DNA of 32,052 nucleotides from Treponema sp. UBA3649 (GTDB taxonomy: Bacteria > Spirochaetota > Spirochaetia > Treponematales > Treponemataceae), in contig DFKI01000172.1 of assembly GCA_002373325.1 (NCBI GenBank), forward strand, positions 15,536-47,587. The letters are read 5' to 3'. Below are positions 1-9,150 of the stretch, in pieces. A model generated the notes under the pieces. It saw only the letters and a program-made list of their open reading frames with translations. It made no database searches and had not been told where the DNA came from. A program made the translations under genes and the position numbers. The stretch's first letter is position 1, and each line of letters starts with the position of its first letter.

Positions 1-101
1 TTGAAACTGATTGGCGGGAAACTTGCGGCGACTCAAACCGGTTCTTCTCCCGTCCATCCGACTTGCCTGGAACGCTTTTTTTTTCATGCACAGAACAGAG
101 C
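1..101. other. Left-edge non-coding stretch ending in a T9 run
   Basis: No convincing gene is visible. A run of nine T (76-84) could mark the 3' end of a + strand transcript that begins outside the window, but I could not find a clear stem in front of it. The short open frames here have no ribosome binding site. The segment before the T run has the feel of an RNA gene end, yet I could not fit it to tRNA, tmRNA or any other known RNA. Confidence 0.25.
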
Positions 102-485
102 TCAGTTCAAGACAAACGTCGAAATCAGTTTTCCGATTCTCTTGATGTCAACGTTGCCCTTGAACTCAAACTGGGCAGTGAATCCGTTCGCATACTGGAT
201 GAAAAGCTCGGAGTCCGGGAAGATTTCCGCGAAGCTCTGGGTCTGCACCTCAAAAAACTGAATTGTTGAATAAGGCATGGTCGAGTAGGATTTTCTTTTT
301 CCGGTGATTCCCTGAACGTCAATCGAAATGATTCTTTTGTTCGTGAAGATTACCTGGTCACGCACAGTCTTGAACGCCTCGATTATCTGCTCTCCGTCAA
401 CAAAGAGCTCCTTCACATCAGGACGCACATCAGACACATCAATCGGCTTCAGATTGAAAACAGAATTTTTGTTGAAGTTTATCAT
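102..485 (-). CDS. Small PH domain-containing protein (bacterial PH / bPH family)
   Basis: A 127-residue protein resembling the bacterial pleckstrin-homology-like family found as small stand-alone cytoplasmic proteins of unknown role. The family pattern seen is a mid-protein VIFTNKRIISID strand pair followed by a VQGITGKRKSYSTMPYSTI-type segment, then FFEVQTQSFAEIFPDSELFI. There is no signal peptide or membrane segment. I chose the ATG at 485 because AGGAG lies 8 nt upstream (494-498); the open frame continues to 533 but without a ribosome site. It diverges from the large exported protein at 594 with about 110 bp between them, which hold the promoter of that gene. Family assignment is from recognition of the motif; the ligand and function are unknown. 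Confidence 0.75.
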   Translation of the reverse strand: MINFNKNSVFNLKPIDVSDVRPDVKELFVDGEQIIEAFKTVRDQVIFTNKRIISIDVQGITGKRKSYSTMPYSTIQFFEVQTQSFAEIFPDSELFIQYANGFTAQFEFKGNVDIKRIGKLISTFVLN

Positions 486-544
486 TTTTTCATCTCCTTG
501 AGCCACGGGATTTTTTCCCTGCCCATCTTCCATTATACCGATTG

Positions 545-573
545 TTGACCGAAAATTCCAGATGTGGTATTCT
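545..573 (+). promoter_or_regulatory. Sigma70-type promoter of the TPR/transglutaminase-like gene
   Basis: TTGACC (545-550), a 17-bp spacer, and TATTCT (568-573). The expected transcript start near 580 leaves a leader of only about 14 nt that contains AAGAGG (581-586), 7 nt before the ATG at 594. Confidence 0.6.
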
Positions 574-593
574 TCTTGCGAAGAGGTATACCC

Positions 594-3500
594 ATGAAAA
601 AAATCCTTCCATTTATTTTCACATGCATTTTTATTTTTCCCATCGAAGCTGAGACGCTTTACATCGACGCCTCAAGCATGGCGGAAGATTTTCCCGAGAG
701 CAATCTGGAGACAATCCTTCCGATGATTTCCGAGTCCGCAAAATCAAACGGCATAGAACTTGTGGACTACAGCTCGCTCAATCTTGTTCCGTACCAAAAC
801 GTATGGGGCTCATACGAAAGATGCGAGTTGGAATCCGAGAGACTGACGAAAGAAAAAACTCGGCAAAAGGAATCGTTCGCACAAATGAGCAGATACGGAT
901 TTGAGACCACAGTTTTCACGGATGCTGGTGAGATGAACGAAAGCGAATACACCGAGTACATGGACAAAAGGATTGCGGAGGCAAAGGAAAAAGAAAAGAA
1001 TCTGATTGACCCACTCACATGCTTTCCCCGGGTCATCCTGAAACTCGAAAAGGATGATTTTTATGACGGCACGATTTATGAGCTCAACATAAATTACAAG
1101 GCGAGCCAGGAAGAATATTACAGCCAGATGGTCCGCATAAATCCGGTGTTCCACAAGAATCCGAAGGGAGTCTCAGATCTCCTCGCAAAATCCATAGAGT
1201 CGGTTTTTCCATTGGTCTGTGGGAAATCACAAAAAAAGCAGTCCCCGGAAATCATAGACCAGAGAACGATGAGCGAGCTCGGAAGCACAAGAAGCGGAGC
1301 CGCAATTTCCGTAGCCCCAAGGAGCGACTACTCTTTCGTGATGAGGATGCGGAACTCAATCGTTGACTACAGCGCGACATGGGACGTAAAAGAGGACCTG
1401 ACAAAAAAAATCAACGGAGGCTCAAGCTACACGACCTTCTGGGAACCGTACAGCCCTGACGGAAAATCCGTTCTGTTCGCGAACCAAAGCTCCCCGTCTG
1501 TAATCAAAATGAGCGAAAAAAATTCCATAAGCGGAAAAGTCCAGTACAAATTTCCCGCGGCGTCCTCCACGCTCAGATTTTTTCCATCTGGTGAGCCCTA
1601 TCTCCTGGACAAAATCAACAAGGTCGTTTACCTTCCGAAAAGGGACGGCGGGCAGCTCTACAACATGCCGTTCGCTCTAATCATGCCAAGCGCCATCATG
1701 TGCGGTCCCGATGACATCCTGTGGTTTCAGGGAGAGAGCATGATTTTCGGATACAGCTCCAGGGACGGAAGCCTGAAAAAAATCGTCATGCTTGAGCCTG
1801 TCAAGGACACAAGTTACGGACTTGTAAAGGCGCTTCCCGACGGCTCATTCTTGTGCATGGACGGCGAAAACTGCTCCCTGGCAAGGTTCTCAAGCGACGG
1901 ACTTTTGATGTGGACCATGCAGATAAGCGACTCCCTGAAATACTCAGTTTGCTGCGGAGCTGGCTACGGAATGTATTTTTTCTACGACGCAATCAGCAAC
2001 ACATTCTGGAGACTAGCGGAAACCGACGCGAAGCTTCCGGCGACCCTTGTTGCGATGAAGGGGAACGGAAAAAACAGAGAGAACTCAACGCTGACGGAGC
2101 TTGCGGAAATGTACAAGGCGAACGCGGACCTGCTTTACGAGAACGGAAGCTATGCATCAGCCCTTGAATACTACACCAAGTACCTTGAGATAAGCCCCGC
2201 GGATCCTGATGCCGCTGAAAAGAAACTGATGTCCGAAGTCGCTCTCAACAAAAAGACTGCGGCGGAAAAATCAGAGGAAGCCCTGAACCTCTACGACGAG
2301 TACGGGGAAGAGACAGCACGACCAGCCTACCAGGAAGCGATGAAGCTCTTGGAAAAACTCAAAAAACAAGTTCCTTGGGATGAGGAAGTTCAGGAAGCAT
2401 ACGCAGATTTGAAAAACGCCTTCTCACCGGATGACGGATTCACACAGGCGGTCATTCCCTCAGTCAGCGTAAGCTCCTTTGATTTTACGGCCCTTTTCCC
2501 GGTATTGATGAACGTCTATGCAACGAACCCCGCCGGATTTATAAAGGTAAAAAACAACGGCGGCTCCACCATAAAAAATCTTTCGGTCTCGGCTTACGTC
2601 CGAAAATACATGGACTTTCCGAGCAAGGGAAACACGGTCAGCTCGCTTGATCCGGGAGCAGAAGAGACGCTTGAAATCAGCACGATACTAAACAGAAAAG
2701 TTTTGCAAGTCTCGGAGAACACAGTCCTGCAGATGCAGTTTACGATTTCATGGGAAGAAAACGGCAGTTCAAAAAGTTTCTCTCTGACAAGACCGATAAC
2801 CCTTTACAAAAAGAGCGCCATGACATGGGACGACACCGCCATGCTGTCATGCTTCGTACAACCCAACGATCCGACGGTCAGCGCATTCGCATTCGACGCA
2901 CTATCCCAAAAAGAAGGCGAATTGATTTCAACAAACTTTACAAAGGCATTCGCACTTTCTAACGCAATCGGCGCAATTCCCCTGACATACGTGGCAGATC
3001 CGTCAACTCCGATTTCCCAAATCATAGACGTTACATATTCGGTTGACACGGTTCGCTTTCCGTCAGAAACTCTTTCGCTCAAAGGAGGAGACTGCGACGA
3101 CATGACAACACTCTTCTGCTCATTGCTTGAGAGCGCGGGAATCCCCACGGCATTGATTACGACACCGGGACACATTTTCGCTGCGTTCGACACAGGGCTT
3201 AAAGAAAGCGTCGCATGGCAAAATCTGGAATCCCCGTATTGCACGCTCAGCACCGACGGTCATGTTTGGATTCCGATTGAGACCACGATTCTTCACGAGG
3301 GATTCGATGCCGCGTGGAGATATGCCTCCAAGGAGATTTCCGAAAACACATACGAATGCACTCCGCTTCACGATGCCTGGAGCATCTACGCCTCAGCCGC
3401 AAATCCCGATGAGAAAAACAGCGTGTCATTTTCATCCGGCACTCTCTCGGAGCTGAACAAAAAATCCCTTTCCGAAGTGAAAAAACAGCTCACGCTCGCA

Positions 3501-3800
3501 CTGAAAAAAATCTCGACAGGGAGCCCCTCCGAATTAAACTCAGTAGCAAAACTCTGGTACTCAATCGGTGAAAAACAGACGGCAGTAAAGATTCTTGCGG
3601 CAATCACTGAAAAGGCTCCGAACTACAGGCAGGCATATTCGAACCTTGCGGCGTTGTATCAGGACCTTGGAATGGAGGACGAAGCCAGCGAAATAAAAGC
3701 AAGGGCAAAAAGAATCACAGGCACGGAGACAGCCTCCACCATAAGCGTGGAAGAAAGCTCACGTGCGTCGGATTTATCGGGACTGGACTGGAAGGACTGA
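594..3800 (+). CDS. Large exported TPR and transglutaminase-like domain protein
   Basis: A 1068-residue protein with an N-terminal signal peptide (MKKILPFIFTCIFIFPIEA, cleavage probably after IEA), so it is likely periplasmic. From about 280 to 490 the sequence looks like repeated beta-strand blades (SPDGKSVLF, LPDGSFLCM, FSSDGLLMW), suggesting a propeller. TPR-like helices follow near 500-560 (ALEYYTKYLEISP), then a beta-rich Ig-like region. A transglutaminase-like core has Cys834 in GGDCDD, His860 in TPGHIF and Glu896 in WIPIE, the spacing expected for a Cys-His-acidic triad. A last TPR pair lies near the C-terminus. The start at 594 has AAGAGG 7 nt upstream and begins the signal peptide; the frame opens earlier at 564. 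Whether it is a protease, a cross-linker or an inactive scaffold cannot be told from sequence. It lies against the leading-strand direction inferred from GC skew. Confidence 0.75.
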   Translation: MKKILPFIFTCIFIFPIEAETLYIDASSMAEDFPESNLETILPMISESAKSNGIELVDYSSLNLVPYQNVWGSYERCELESERLTKEKTRQKESFAQMSRYGFETTVFTDAGEMNESEYTEYMDKRIAEAKEKEKNLIDPLTCFPRVILKLEKDDFYDGTIYELNINYKASQEEYYSQMVRINPVFHKNPKGVSDLLAKSIESVFPLVCGKSQKKQSPEIIDQRTMSELGSTRSGAAISVAPRSDYSFVMRMRNSIVDYSATWDVKEDLTKKINGGSSYTTFWEPYSPDGKSVLFANQSSPSVIKMSEKNSISGKVQYKFPAASSTLRFFPSGEPYLLDKINKVVYLPKRDGGQLYNMPFALIMPSAIMCGPDDILWFQGESMIFGYSSRDGSLKKIVMLEPVKDTSYGLVKALPDGSFLCMDGENCSLARFSSDGLLMWTMQISDSLKYSVCCGAGYGMYFFYDAISNTFWRLAETDAKLPATLVAMKGNGKNRENSTLTELAEMYKANADLLYENGSYASALEYYTKYLEISPADPDAAEKKLMSEVALNKKTAAEKSEEALNLYDEYGEETARPAYQEAMKLLEKLKKQVPWDEEVQEAYADLKNAFSPDDGFTQAVIPSVSVSSFDFTALFPVLMNVYATNPAGFIKVKNNGGSTIKNLSVSAYVRKYMDFPSKGNTVSSLDPGAEETLEISTILNRKVLQVSENTVLQMQFTISWEENGSSKSFSLTRPITLYKKSAMTWDDTAMLSCFVQPNDPTVSAFAFDALSQKEGELISTNFTKAFALSNAIGAIPLTYVADPSTPISQIIDVTYSVDTVRFPSETLSLKGGDCDDMTTLFCSLLESAGIPTALITTPGHIFAAFDTGLKESVAWQNLESPYCTLSTDGHVWIPIETTILHEGFDAAWRYASKEISENTYECTPLHDAWSIYASAANPDEKNSVSFSSGTLSELNKKSLSEVKKQLTLALKKISTGSPSELNSVAKLWYSIGEKQTAVKILAAITEKAPNYRQAYSNLAALYQDLGMEDEASEIKARAKRITGTETASTISVEESSRASDLSGLDWKD

Positions 3801-3960
3801 CCGCTTACAGGCATCCACGCCCATAATTCTGTTATGGGAACCTCGAAAAACTTAGCTTTTCGAGACGCCTTATCATAAAGCTCCCTGGAATTACGGGGAG
3901 CGTCCCGGTAATCTACGAACAATCCATATCCGGAATTCCCCGCTCAGAATGGACATTGAA
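3801..3960. other. Three consecutive hairpins over a possible L7Ae-like gene remnant
   Basis: Three stems follow each other within 82 nt: CCCATAA/TTATGGG (3820-3838), CTCGAAAA/TTTTCGAG (3842-3864) and GCTCCC/GGGAGC (3880-3901). None is followed by a T run on the + strand, so they are poor intrinsic terminators of the upstream gene. On the minus strand, 3801-3922 reads as an open frame containing RDAPRNSRELYDKA and KFFEVPITEL. This loosely resembles the C-terminal half of L7Ae/YlxQ-type ribosomal proteins. It is preceded by an in-frame stop and has no ribosome site, so if real it is a remnant. The L7Ae resemblance is a weak impression. Confidence 0.3.
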
Positions 3961-4479
3961 AGTTTACAAAGTCCGCAAGCCCCCCGAAGTTTCTTTCATT
4001 GTATCTTCAGAAAAATTCTCAAGCACCGCAACATGTACCACAGGACAAGTAATCGACTTAGAAGGAACAAAACATGATTTCAGGAAACAGAATCCGCACA
4101 TTTTAACCCTATATCAATATTGTATAAAAATACAAAAATTCAATTCTTGTCTTAATATTTTCTGAAACCTAAATTCACCACCAAAGACTCAGCTAGAAAC
4201 TATATAAAACAGTCAATTTTTTTAGACCCAAAAACGCCCGGCCAAACTCAGCGCCCCAGAAAACAGGAAAGAAAATACAAGGACCCGAAAGCACACGCCA
4301 AGAACCCTGGAAAGCCCAAGCCAAAGCATAAAGCCCGACAAGTACGCAAACTCTTCCGGGAAACAGCAGAAAATAACCCCCGCAGGGCTCTACTCACAAC
4401 AAGACGTACAAGTCACACCCGTCATGCTAGAAAAATTCCCGGTCAAAAATCCAGTTATCCCTAGATTTTATCTCCACTG

Positions 4480-4545
4480 TCTACTTTTATATACTTAGAA
4501 TAACTTGGGTAAGAATAACTTTATGAATATTTCTACTTTTGTAGA
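4480..4545 (+). other. Type V CRISPR repeat-like stem, isolated
   Basis: TCTAC-TTTT-GTAGA at 4532-4545, preceded by AATAT, has the stem, loop length and 5' A/T flank typical of the 3' end of Cas12a direct repeats. A degenerate relative (TCTACTTTTATATAC) begins at 4480, 52 bp earlier; the two agree at about 20 of 25 positions. There is no array and no cas gene in the window, so this is at best an orphan or decayed repeat pair and may be chance. Confidence 0.2.
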
Positions 4546-4574
4546 CTGATAATCACTTTACTCTCCAATAAAAG

Positions 4575-4639
4575 GTGGTGGCAGCTTTTGGTCTCATATC
4601 ACCAAAAGCGGTCTAGGCAAGAGCGGCGGATGACACCAC
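4575..4639. other. Branched RNA/DNA fold with a 9-bp perfect hairpin
   Basis: GTGGTG (4575-4580) can pair with CACCAC (4634-4639). Inside, GCTTTTGGT (4584-4592) pairs perfectly with ACCAAAAGC (4601-4609) around an 8-nt loop. The enclosed 4610-4633 could be a second arm. There is no T run after it, so it is not an ordinary terminator. No known RNA family was recognised. Confidence 0.3.
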
Positions 4640-5740
4640 GTCCACATATAGCGTATATTTTTGTACAGTATACACCGCTGGCTAAACGCCGTCCGTATCA
4701 CAAACATAATTTTAACTCAAAATTCCCCTGCAAAAGTCACTTAGTCCAGAGCCCAAGGAAAACCTTCCATCCCGGGACTTTCCAAGACAAAAGCTCAAGT
4801 TTTTGCCCAAAAAAGCTTTCCAGCCATATATCGATATCTTAGACTCAAAAAGGATCCCTGACACTCAATGTCGCGTCCGTCTCCCTGCAGAGAAAAATCT
4901 TTTCAACTGAAGAGAAAAAACATAATTCCCGGTCTATATATAATGAATAAATATGCAGTCCAATGGACTCCCTACCCTACCCACAAAATAAAAAAAACAG
5001 CCGCGAACATGATGAATATTGGACTCAATGTTTTTTTCAGATTTTGCCACGGCTTAAAATTATAAATAAACTTTCCAGTTCCAAAGATCCCCTTCTGTCA
5101 AGGATGAAGAAAAAATCTACAAGTCTACAATGACCCACAGAAAAGCTGAGGGCCAGTTCTCAAATCCCCAATCAGACATCCGGCTGCTAAGCAGAAACGG
5201 ACATTCATTTCCTTTCAAGCAAGAAATTCGACCGCCCCACCCTTTTCAAGCAAACAATTGAAACAGAATCTGAAACAACTGGAAAATCCCGACCGAAAAT
5301 TTCCCCGGCCCACAGGAGGAGAACAATATGAGTTTTCAAACGCCCCCACACACACTCTCTCTATATCACCGACAGGCACAGAAAGAAAAACGGGTAATCT
5401 TCAAGCAAAAAAACGCGGTTTACCTGTCATTCATCCGGACCAAAAGGCATGGCGAGTGTGAATCAGAAGCATGGGAAGATTGGAAACAAACCCCAGGTCA
5501 AGGTCAACTTAGATTATTTTTATGAAAAAAAAATAACCAATTTTCCTGCATAAAAAATCCAAAGCCGACCGAGATTTCCCGAGAATTTCCTTCTGCAAAT
5601 ATCCGCAGACTACGGCATCGAAGGAGACTCGCCGAATTCTTTTCAATGCGGATTAAAAAATCAGGCCGAAATTCCATTCGGAAAAACTGCCCGAGAGAAG
5701 CGTTTAACCTGCCCTTAAATTATCGTCTACTCATCTAGAA

Positions 5741-6708
5741 ACGTTAAGCTAAAAACAAAGCTTAAAGCCGATGTTTGACCAAACAAACTCCTCCGGTTCC
5801 ATCAAAGGAGTAAAATCAAACGATGGGATTTATTGGATTTGCATAAAGTTGAACAGAAAACCTCACTTAGTTGGTTTCAACAAAACAAGCTTTATTTTTT
5901 TCGCGCGGATTGACGCCTCTTCCGCCCCAAGTCCGTTTTACAAAACATGACGAAAATTTTACACTGAATCAAAATCATAGAGACATATTAGAGGAACTCA
6001 TCAACAGGGAGTCAAGCAAAAGACATTCTCCCGCAAGCGACTAACAACCGTTAGTTAGTCACAAAAAAACACCCTTCCCATCGTTCGGAAAAAACAACAT
6101 AACAACAAACAATCGTTAGTAAAGAGCTTCGATTATAAAAACCCAACGATGGTTTCTTTTTTCAATCTCATCCATGCTCTGAAGGATGCAGTTTCCCCAA
6201 AAATCTTCGGAAGGACATAAAAGCAGCAAAATAACCCATCGATGGATTATTATTATCAGTAATCACATGATTTTTTCTTCCATAAATAACTCGGTTTTTA
6301 CACATTTTTTGAGACAAAATGCAAAAAAATCAAAAAATCAGGAATTCTGCTGAGATTTTTAGAATATCCTCCACCTGGAAAAGATACGAAAAATAATCTC
6401 CTCCGACATTCCAAAGCATACAATTTATTTTAGTACAAAATAATAAAATAAAATCAAATATGAAATTATTTTTATCTAAAAAAATTTACGGTGAAAAACT
6501 TGGATTAAAAAGAAATTGCTGTCCCGTGAGAATCTGAATTTTTTTTCAAGGAAAAAATCTTATGAAAAAAATTTTTCAAAAATCTCGCATTAAAAAAGGC
6601 ATTACATCATATATATTTGTCAGAAAGGTAATTGTATATAAATTTAATCGTACACAATGAAAAGATTTTTTTTTGATGCGGTCCCTTCCTCCCCTACCCC
6701 ACTAGCAG
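5741..6708. other. parB-side non-coding region with inverted repeats and AT-rich tract
   Basis: A gene-free region just beyond the end of parAB. It holds TTAAGCT/AGCTTAA (about 5744-5765), GTTTGACCAAACAAAC at 5773-5788 (related to the palindromes on the other side of parA), a cluster of AACGATGG octamers (5819-6245), and GACTAAC...GTTAGTC (6039-6060) with further GTTAG copies to 6120. From about 6420 to 6660 the DNA is very AT-rich and could melt easily. Together this looks like a partition or origin site rather than decayed coding DNA. Confidence 0.4.
5819..6245. repeat. Cluster of AACGATGG octamers next to parB (candidate ParB sites)
   Basis: AACGATGG occurs at 5819-5826 and 6145-6152, its reverse complement CCATCGTT at 6078-6085, and a perfect palindrome CCATCGATGG at 6236-6245 carries a one-mismatch copy on each strand. 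Two copies extend to AACGATGGGA. An octamer is expected far less than once in this length, so the cluster is unlikely to be chance. The position beside parAB suggests a centromere-like ParB site; this is inference, and the sequence does not match the classical chromosomal parS. Confidence 0.4.
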
Positions 6709-6751
6709 AAAAAAAATACCCATGCTCCGCACCAAATGACGAAACATGGGT
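6709..6751 (-). terminator. Intrinsic terminator of the parAB operon
   Basis: On the minus strand ACCCATG (6751-6745) pairs with CATGGGT (6724-6718), followed after one base by a run of eight T (6716-6709). It lies about 87 nt beyond the parB stop codon. Confidence 0.65.
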
Positions 6752-6837
6752 TTTCAAAAAACTATTCAAGAAAAAACTAACGCAAAAAAGAAAAAGTGCC
6801 GACAATGAAGATTAGGAGCTTCATACACTTAAAAACA

Positions 6838-7758
6838 CTACAGAATAGTGTATCCTCTTTCTTTGTAGTATCGCTTTATATTTTCAATCAGCAACGCGGC
6901 AAGCTCTTCATCATAGTATTTTCCGCTCTCAACAAAGACCTTGTTTTCTTCAAAATTTATGCGAATGGCGTTCGTAATGGAAAGTTTTTGGAATCCTCCG
7001 CCGTTGGTCGCAGAAGCCCTTTTTGCAACAGAATTTGCAGCGTACAATCTGGACACCTCATTTTTAAAAGCCTCCTTTGTTCCTCCATTTTGCTTTGCTT
7101 TTTCCACGGCCTTTTCAAGCTGCGATCTTGACAACTGACTTGCTTTCCAAGTATCCCTTGTAGAAGGCTCCTCAGACAATCCACCGAACAGATCCTGATT
7201 TTCATTTGCAAAATTATGAGCCGTCAGAGCCTCGCTCACCCATCCTTTTGTTTTATGGAGAGCCCTGGCAATCTCCGCTTGAGTCATTCCCAACTCGCTA
7301 AGCTGGGCTATATAGGCTTCCCTTTCCCGCGAAGAAAGATTCAACCTCTGTTCATTTTCAATCGCCTGGGTTATAATCCGGTCTTTCTCATCTTCGAAAC
7401 CGTCCTCCACAATGCACTTGATGGACGTAATGTCCCTCAAAAGACATGCCTTATATCTTCTGTGTCCAATCTTGACAACATATTTCTCACCCTTTTGAGT
7501 AACAATAATCGGCTGAATCTGTCCGTTCTCTATAATGGAATCACCAAGCTCCTCCAGAGAATCGTCCGAATATGTGTCTCGGATATTCTTGTCGAGCTCA
7601 ATCTTATCGATGGGAATCTCAACAAGATTCGGTTTCTTCTTCGAAGCCTTGGGCGGCTTTCCATCTTCAACAGACTTTACGTTTTTTTCCTCGGCACCAT
7701 CCAGATCCCAAGAAATATTATTATGTACATCGCTAAGTGGTGGTCGTTTTTTCGCCAT
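6838..7758 (-). CDS. parB: ParB-family partition protein
   Basis: A 306-residue ParB/Spo0J-family DNA-binding protein that would load on centromere sites and work with the ParA ATPase encoded just upstream. The N-terminal ParB domain runs from about residue 45 to 120 (IPIDKIELDKNIRD, ENGQIQPIIV) and includes GHRRYKA at 98-104, the position of the CTP-binding G-x-R-R-x-x-A motif. A helix-turn-helix follows at about 159-180 (TQAEIARALHKTKGWVSEAL). The first 45 residues are charged and unlike chromosomal ParB, and the C-terminal part is not recognisable, as is usual for plasmid-type ParB. The start at 7758 is 12 nt after the parA stop; GAGG in the stop region serves as ribosome site. A terminator follows about 87 nt downstream. 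Confidence 0.9.
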   Translation of the reverse strand: MAKKRPPLSDVHNNISWDLDGAEEKNVKSVEDGKPPKASKKKPNLVEIPIDKIELDKNIRDTYSDDSLEELGDSIIENGQIQPIIVTQKGEKYVVKIGHRRYKACLLRDITSIKCIVEDGFEDEKDRIITQAIENEQRLNLSSREREAYIAQLSELGMTQAEIARALHKTKGWVSEALTAHNFANENQDLFGGLSEEPSTRDTWKASQLSRSQLEKAVEKAKQNGGTKEAFKNEVSRLYAANSVAKRASATNGGGFQKLSITNAIRINFEENKVFVESGKYYDEELAALLIENIKRYYKERGYTIL

Positions 7759-7770
7759 ATTAAGAGAACC

Positions 7771-8553
7771 TCATTTTACTTTTTCTGCTAGACGAGCTAT
7801 GGTTTTACACAATGGATTTCCGGGCTGATACTCCTGCATCGGAAGATGATAGGAAATTGCCCCAGACACGGCCTTTGAGTCATGAAATTCAAAAACCTCA
7901 TACGGAGACTTCATAAGCGTCTCTGTCCAAAAACGATGCACCTGCTTCTGATTATTCCCCTTGTTGAGCACAAGAAATTTGCACTGTGAAACTTTCGCGT
8001 CGTACTGAACCTTCAGCTTTTTAATCTGCGTATTAAAATTTGTCAGGCTCTCAACAGCAAAATCCTCGGGTTCTATAATGGGGATTATGTCACTGGCATT
8101 AGAAAGAATTATTTTCTCATAATATCCAAATGACGGAGGCAAATCAAAGAATACATAATTGAACCCCAGCGATTTGGCCTCTTTCAAAAGCTGCCGGATA
8201 GAATTTGGATCGTCACGGAAACCGCTTTCCATATAAGAGCGCAAGTCACTGTCATTGCGTCTTGTCCCCAAAACATAAAGACCTTGACAATTTTCTGAAA
8301 CTTCCCGGCACTCGAACATGGCATCTTTAAGCGACGTCTCTTCCTTCAGCACGGCCAGAAAACTTTTTTCCGCGCTTACATGAGCAGAGTCCTTATCATA
8401 AAGATATGTCAAATTACCCTGTTGATCAGCATCCACCACAAGAACTTTTCCATAATGAGACAGCTCGTATGAAAGCATCGTGGTTATCGTTGTCTTGCCT
8501 ACCCCACCCTTCTGCATGAAAACACAAAATGTTTTGAATTTTCTGTCACCCAT
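7771..8553 (-). CDS. parA: ParA-family partition ATPase
   Basis: A 260-residue Walker-type ParA/Soj ATPase that drives DNA segregation together with ParB. The deviant Walker A KGGVGKT is at residues 15-21, VVDADQQGN forms the A' motif, and VFFDLPPSFG the Walker B. There is no N-terminal helix-turn-helix, so it is of the short type that does not itself bind an operator by such a domain. The ATG at 8553 has GAGGG only 3 nt upstream; another ATG at 8565 is possible but has no ribosome site. First gene of a two-gene operon with parB; a promoter is visible at 8584-8612. The pair lacks the gidA/gidB neighbours of standard chromosomal par loci, suggesting a plasmid or chromid origin. Confidence 0.9.
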   Translation of the reverse strand: MGDRKFKTFCVFMQKGGVGKTTITTMLSYELSHYGKVLVVDADQQGNLTYLYDKDSAHVSAEKSFLAVLKEETSLKDAMFECREVSENCQGLYVLGTRRNDSDLRSYMESGFRDDPNSIRQLLKEAKSLGFNYVFFDLPPSFGYYEKIILSNASDIIPIIEPEDFAVESLTNFNTQIKKLKVQYDAKVSQCKFLVLNKGNNQKQVHRFWTETLMKSPYEVFEFHDSKAVSGAISYHLPMQEYQPGNPLCKTIARLAEKVK

Positions 8554-8583
8554 AGACCCTCGCATTCAAGATTGTTTTCTATC

Positions 8584-8612
8584 AGTATACACCTCTGACG
8601 AATTATATTCAA
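8584..8612 (-). promoter_or_regulatory. Promoter of parAB
   Basis: On the minus strand TTGAAT (8612-8607), 17-bp spacer, TATACT (8589-8584). The -35 end lies within GAATT...AATTC (8600-8614), a short inverted repeat that could be an operator for ParA/ParB autoregulation. Confidence 0.6.
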
Positions 8613-8614
8613 TT

Positions 8615-9150
8615 CTTTTTTGGAATAAAAACGTAAAAATTTGCAATTTTTAGAGCAGAAACTCAAAACTTCGCGGTTCAATACGAGCATAGAAATGTAG
8701 TAGCCACATAAAAACTAAAGATTATGCCAATATAACTTGACTTCCAAGCGGATATAAAAAGCTGCTGTTCTGAGAATTGTTCAGCCACAAGGCACATTTG
8801 AAACTGGCGGAATCAAGCATCTTAAAAAATCTCTTCACATCTGGATTATCCCCTGCAGTTGAACTGTTTATAAAGATTACTGGAGATATAAAGATTATCA
8901 GAAAAGCCACTGAAGGATTCAATTTTACTTCCCCAGATTGCCCAGAAACGGAACAGCCGAAGGAAATGTCAATCCGAAAGAATGACTCAAAACAGAACCA
9001 ATACGATATGTCGCGAATGTCGGGTTTTATGTTTTTTGAAAGCTCACCATAAGATTGTTGTTTCAGAATCCAAGATTTGCGAACAGAACATAAAAGCATG
9101 AAATTATGGTCATCTAGTAACTGCAATCACCAGCCAAAGTTTTAAATCTC
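8615..9150. other. Spacer with overlapping unexplained open frames
   Basis: A 91-codon frame on the + strand (8777-9052) and a 134-codon frame on the minus strand (8722-9126) overlap. Neither has a ribosome site or a recognised domain. The + frame has fairly protein-like composition (for example SPDCPETEQPKEMSIRKND), so this may be a decayed gene or mobile-element fragment. I cannot assign it. Confidence 0.25.

Larger units (their letters stand above)
3961..5740. other. Gene-free spacer, C-rich on the + strand
   Basis: No open frame here has a ribosome site, a recognisable domain or codon use like the neighbouring genes. The + strand is clearly C-rich: by hand count 4201-4380 has about 53 C and 31 G. 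It contains a Cas12a-repeat-like hairpin (4532-4545) and a branched fold (4575-4639), listed separately. From about 4660 to 5740 I see no repeats, RNA genes or gene remnants. Confidence 0.6.

Noticed and set aside
1..84. Possible tRNA or other RNA gene end at the left edge
   Set aside because: The T-arm-like segment GGTTCTTCTCC does not fit the TpsiC consensus, and no acceptor pairing or CCA could be found. Only the T9 run supports an RNA end.
4480..4545. CRISPR array
   Set aside because: Only one good hairpin and one degenerate copy 52 bp apart exist, without regular spacers or cas genes. Kept only as a low-confidence orphan repeat.
8722..9126. 134-codon minus-strand gene
   Set aside because: No ribosome site, no recognised domain, and an equally open frame overlaps it on the other strand. 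Mentioned only as a possible remnant.
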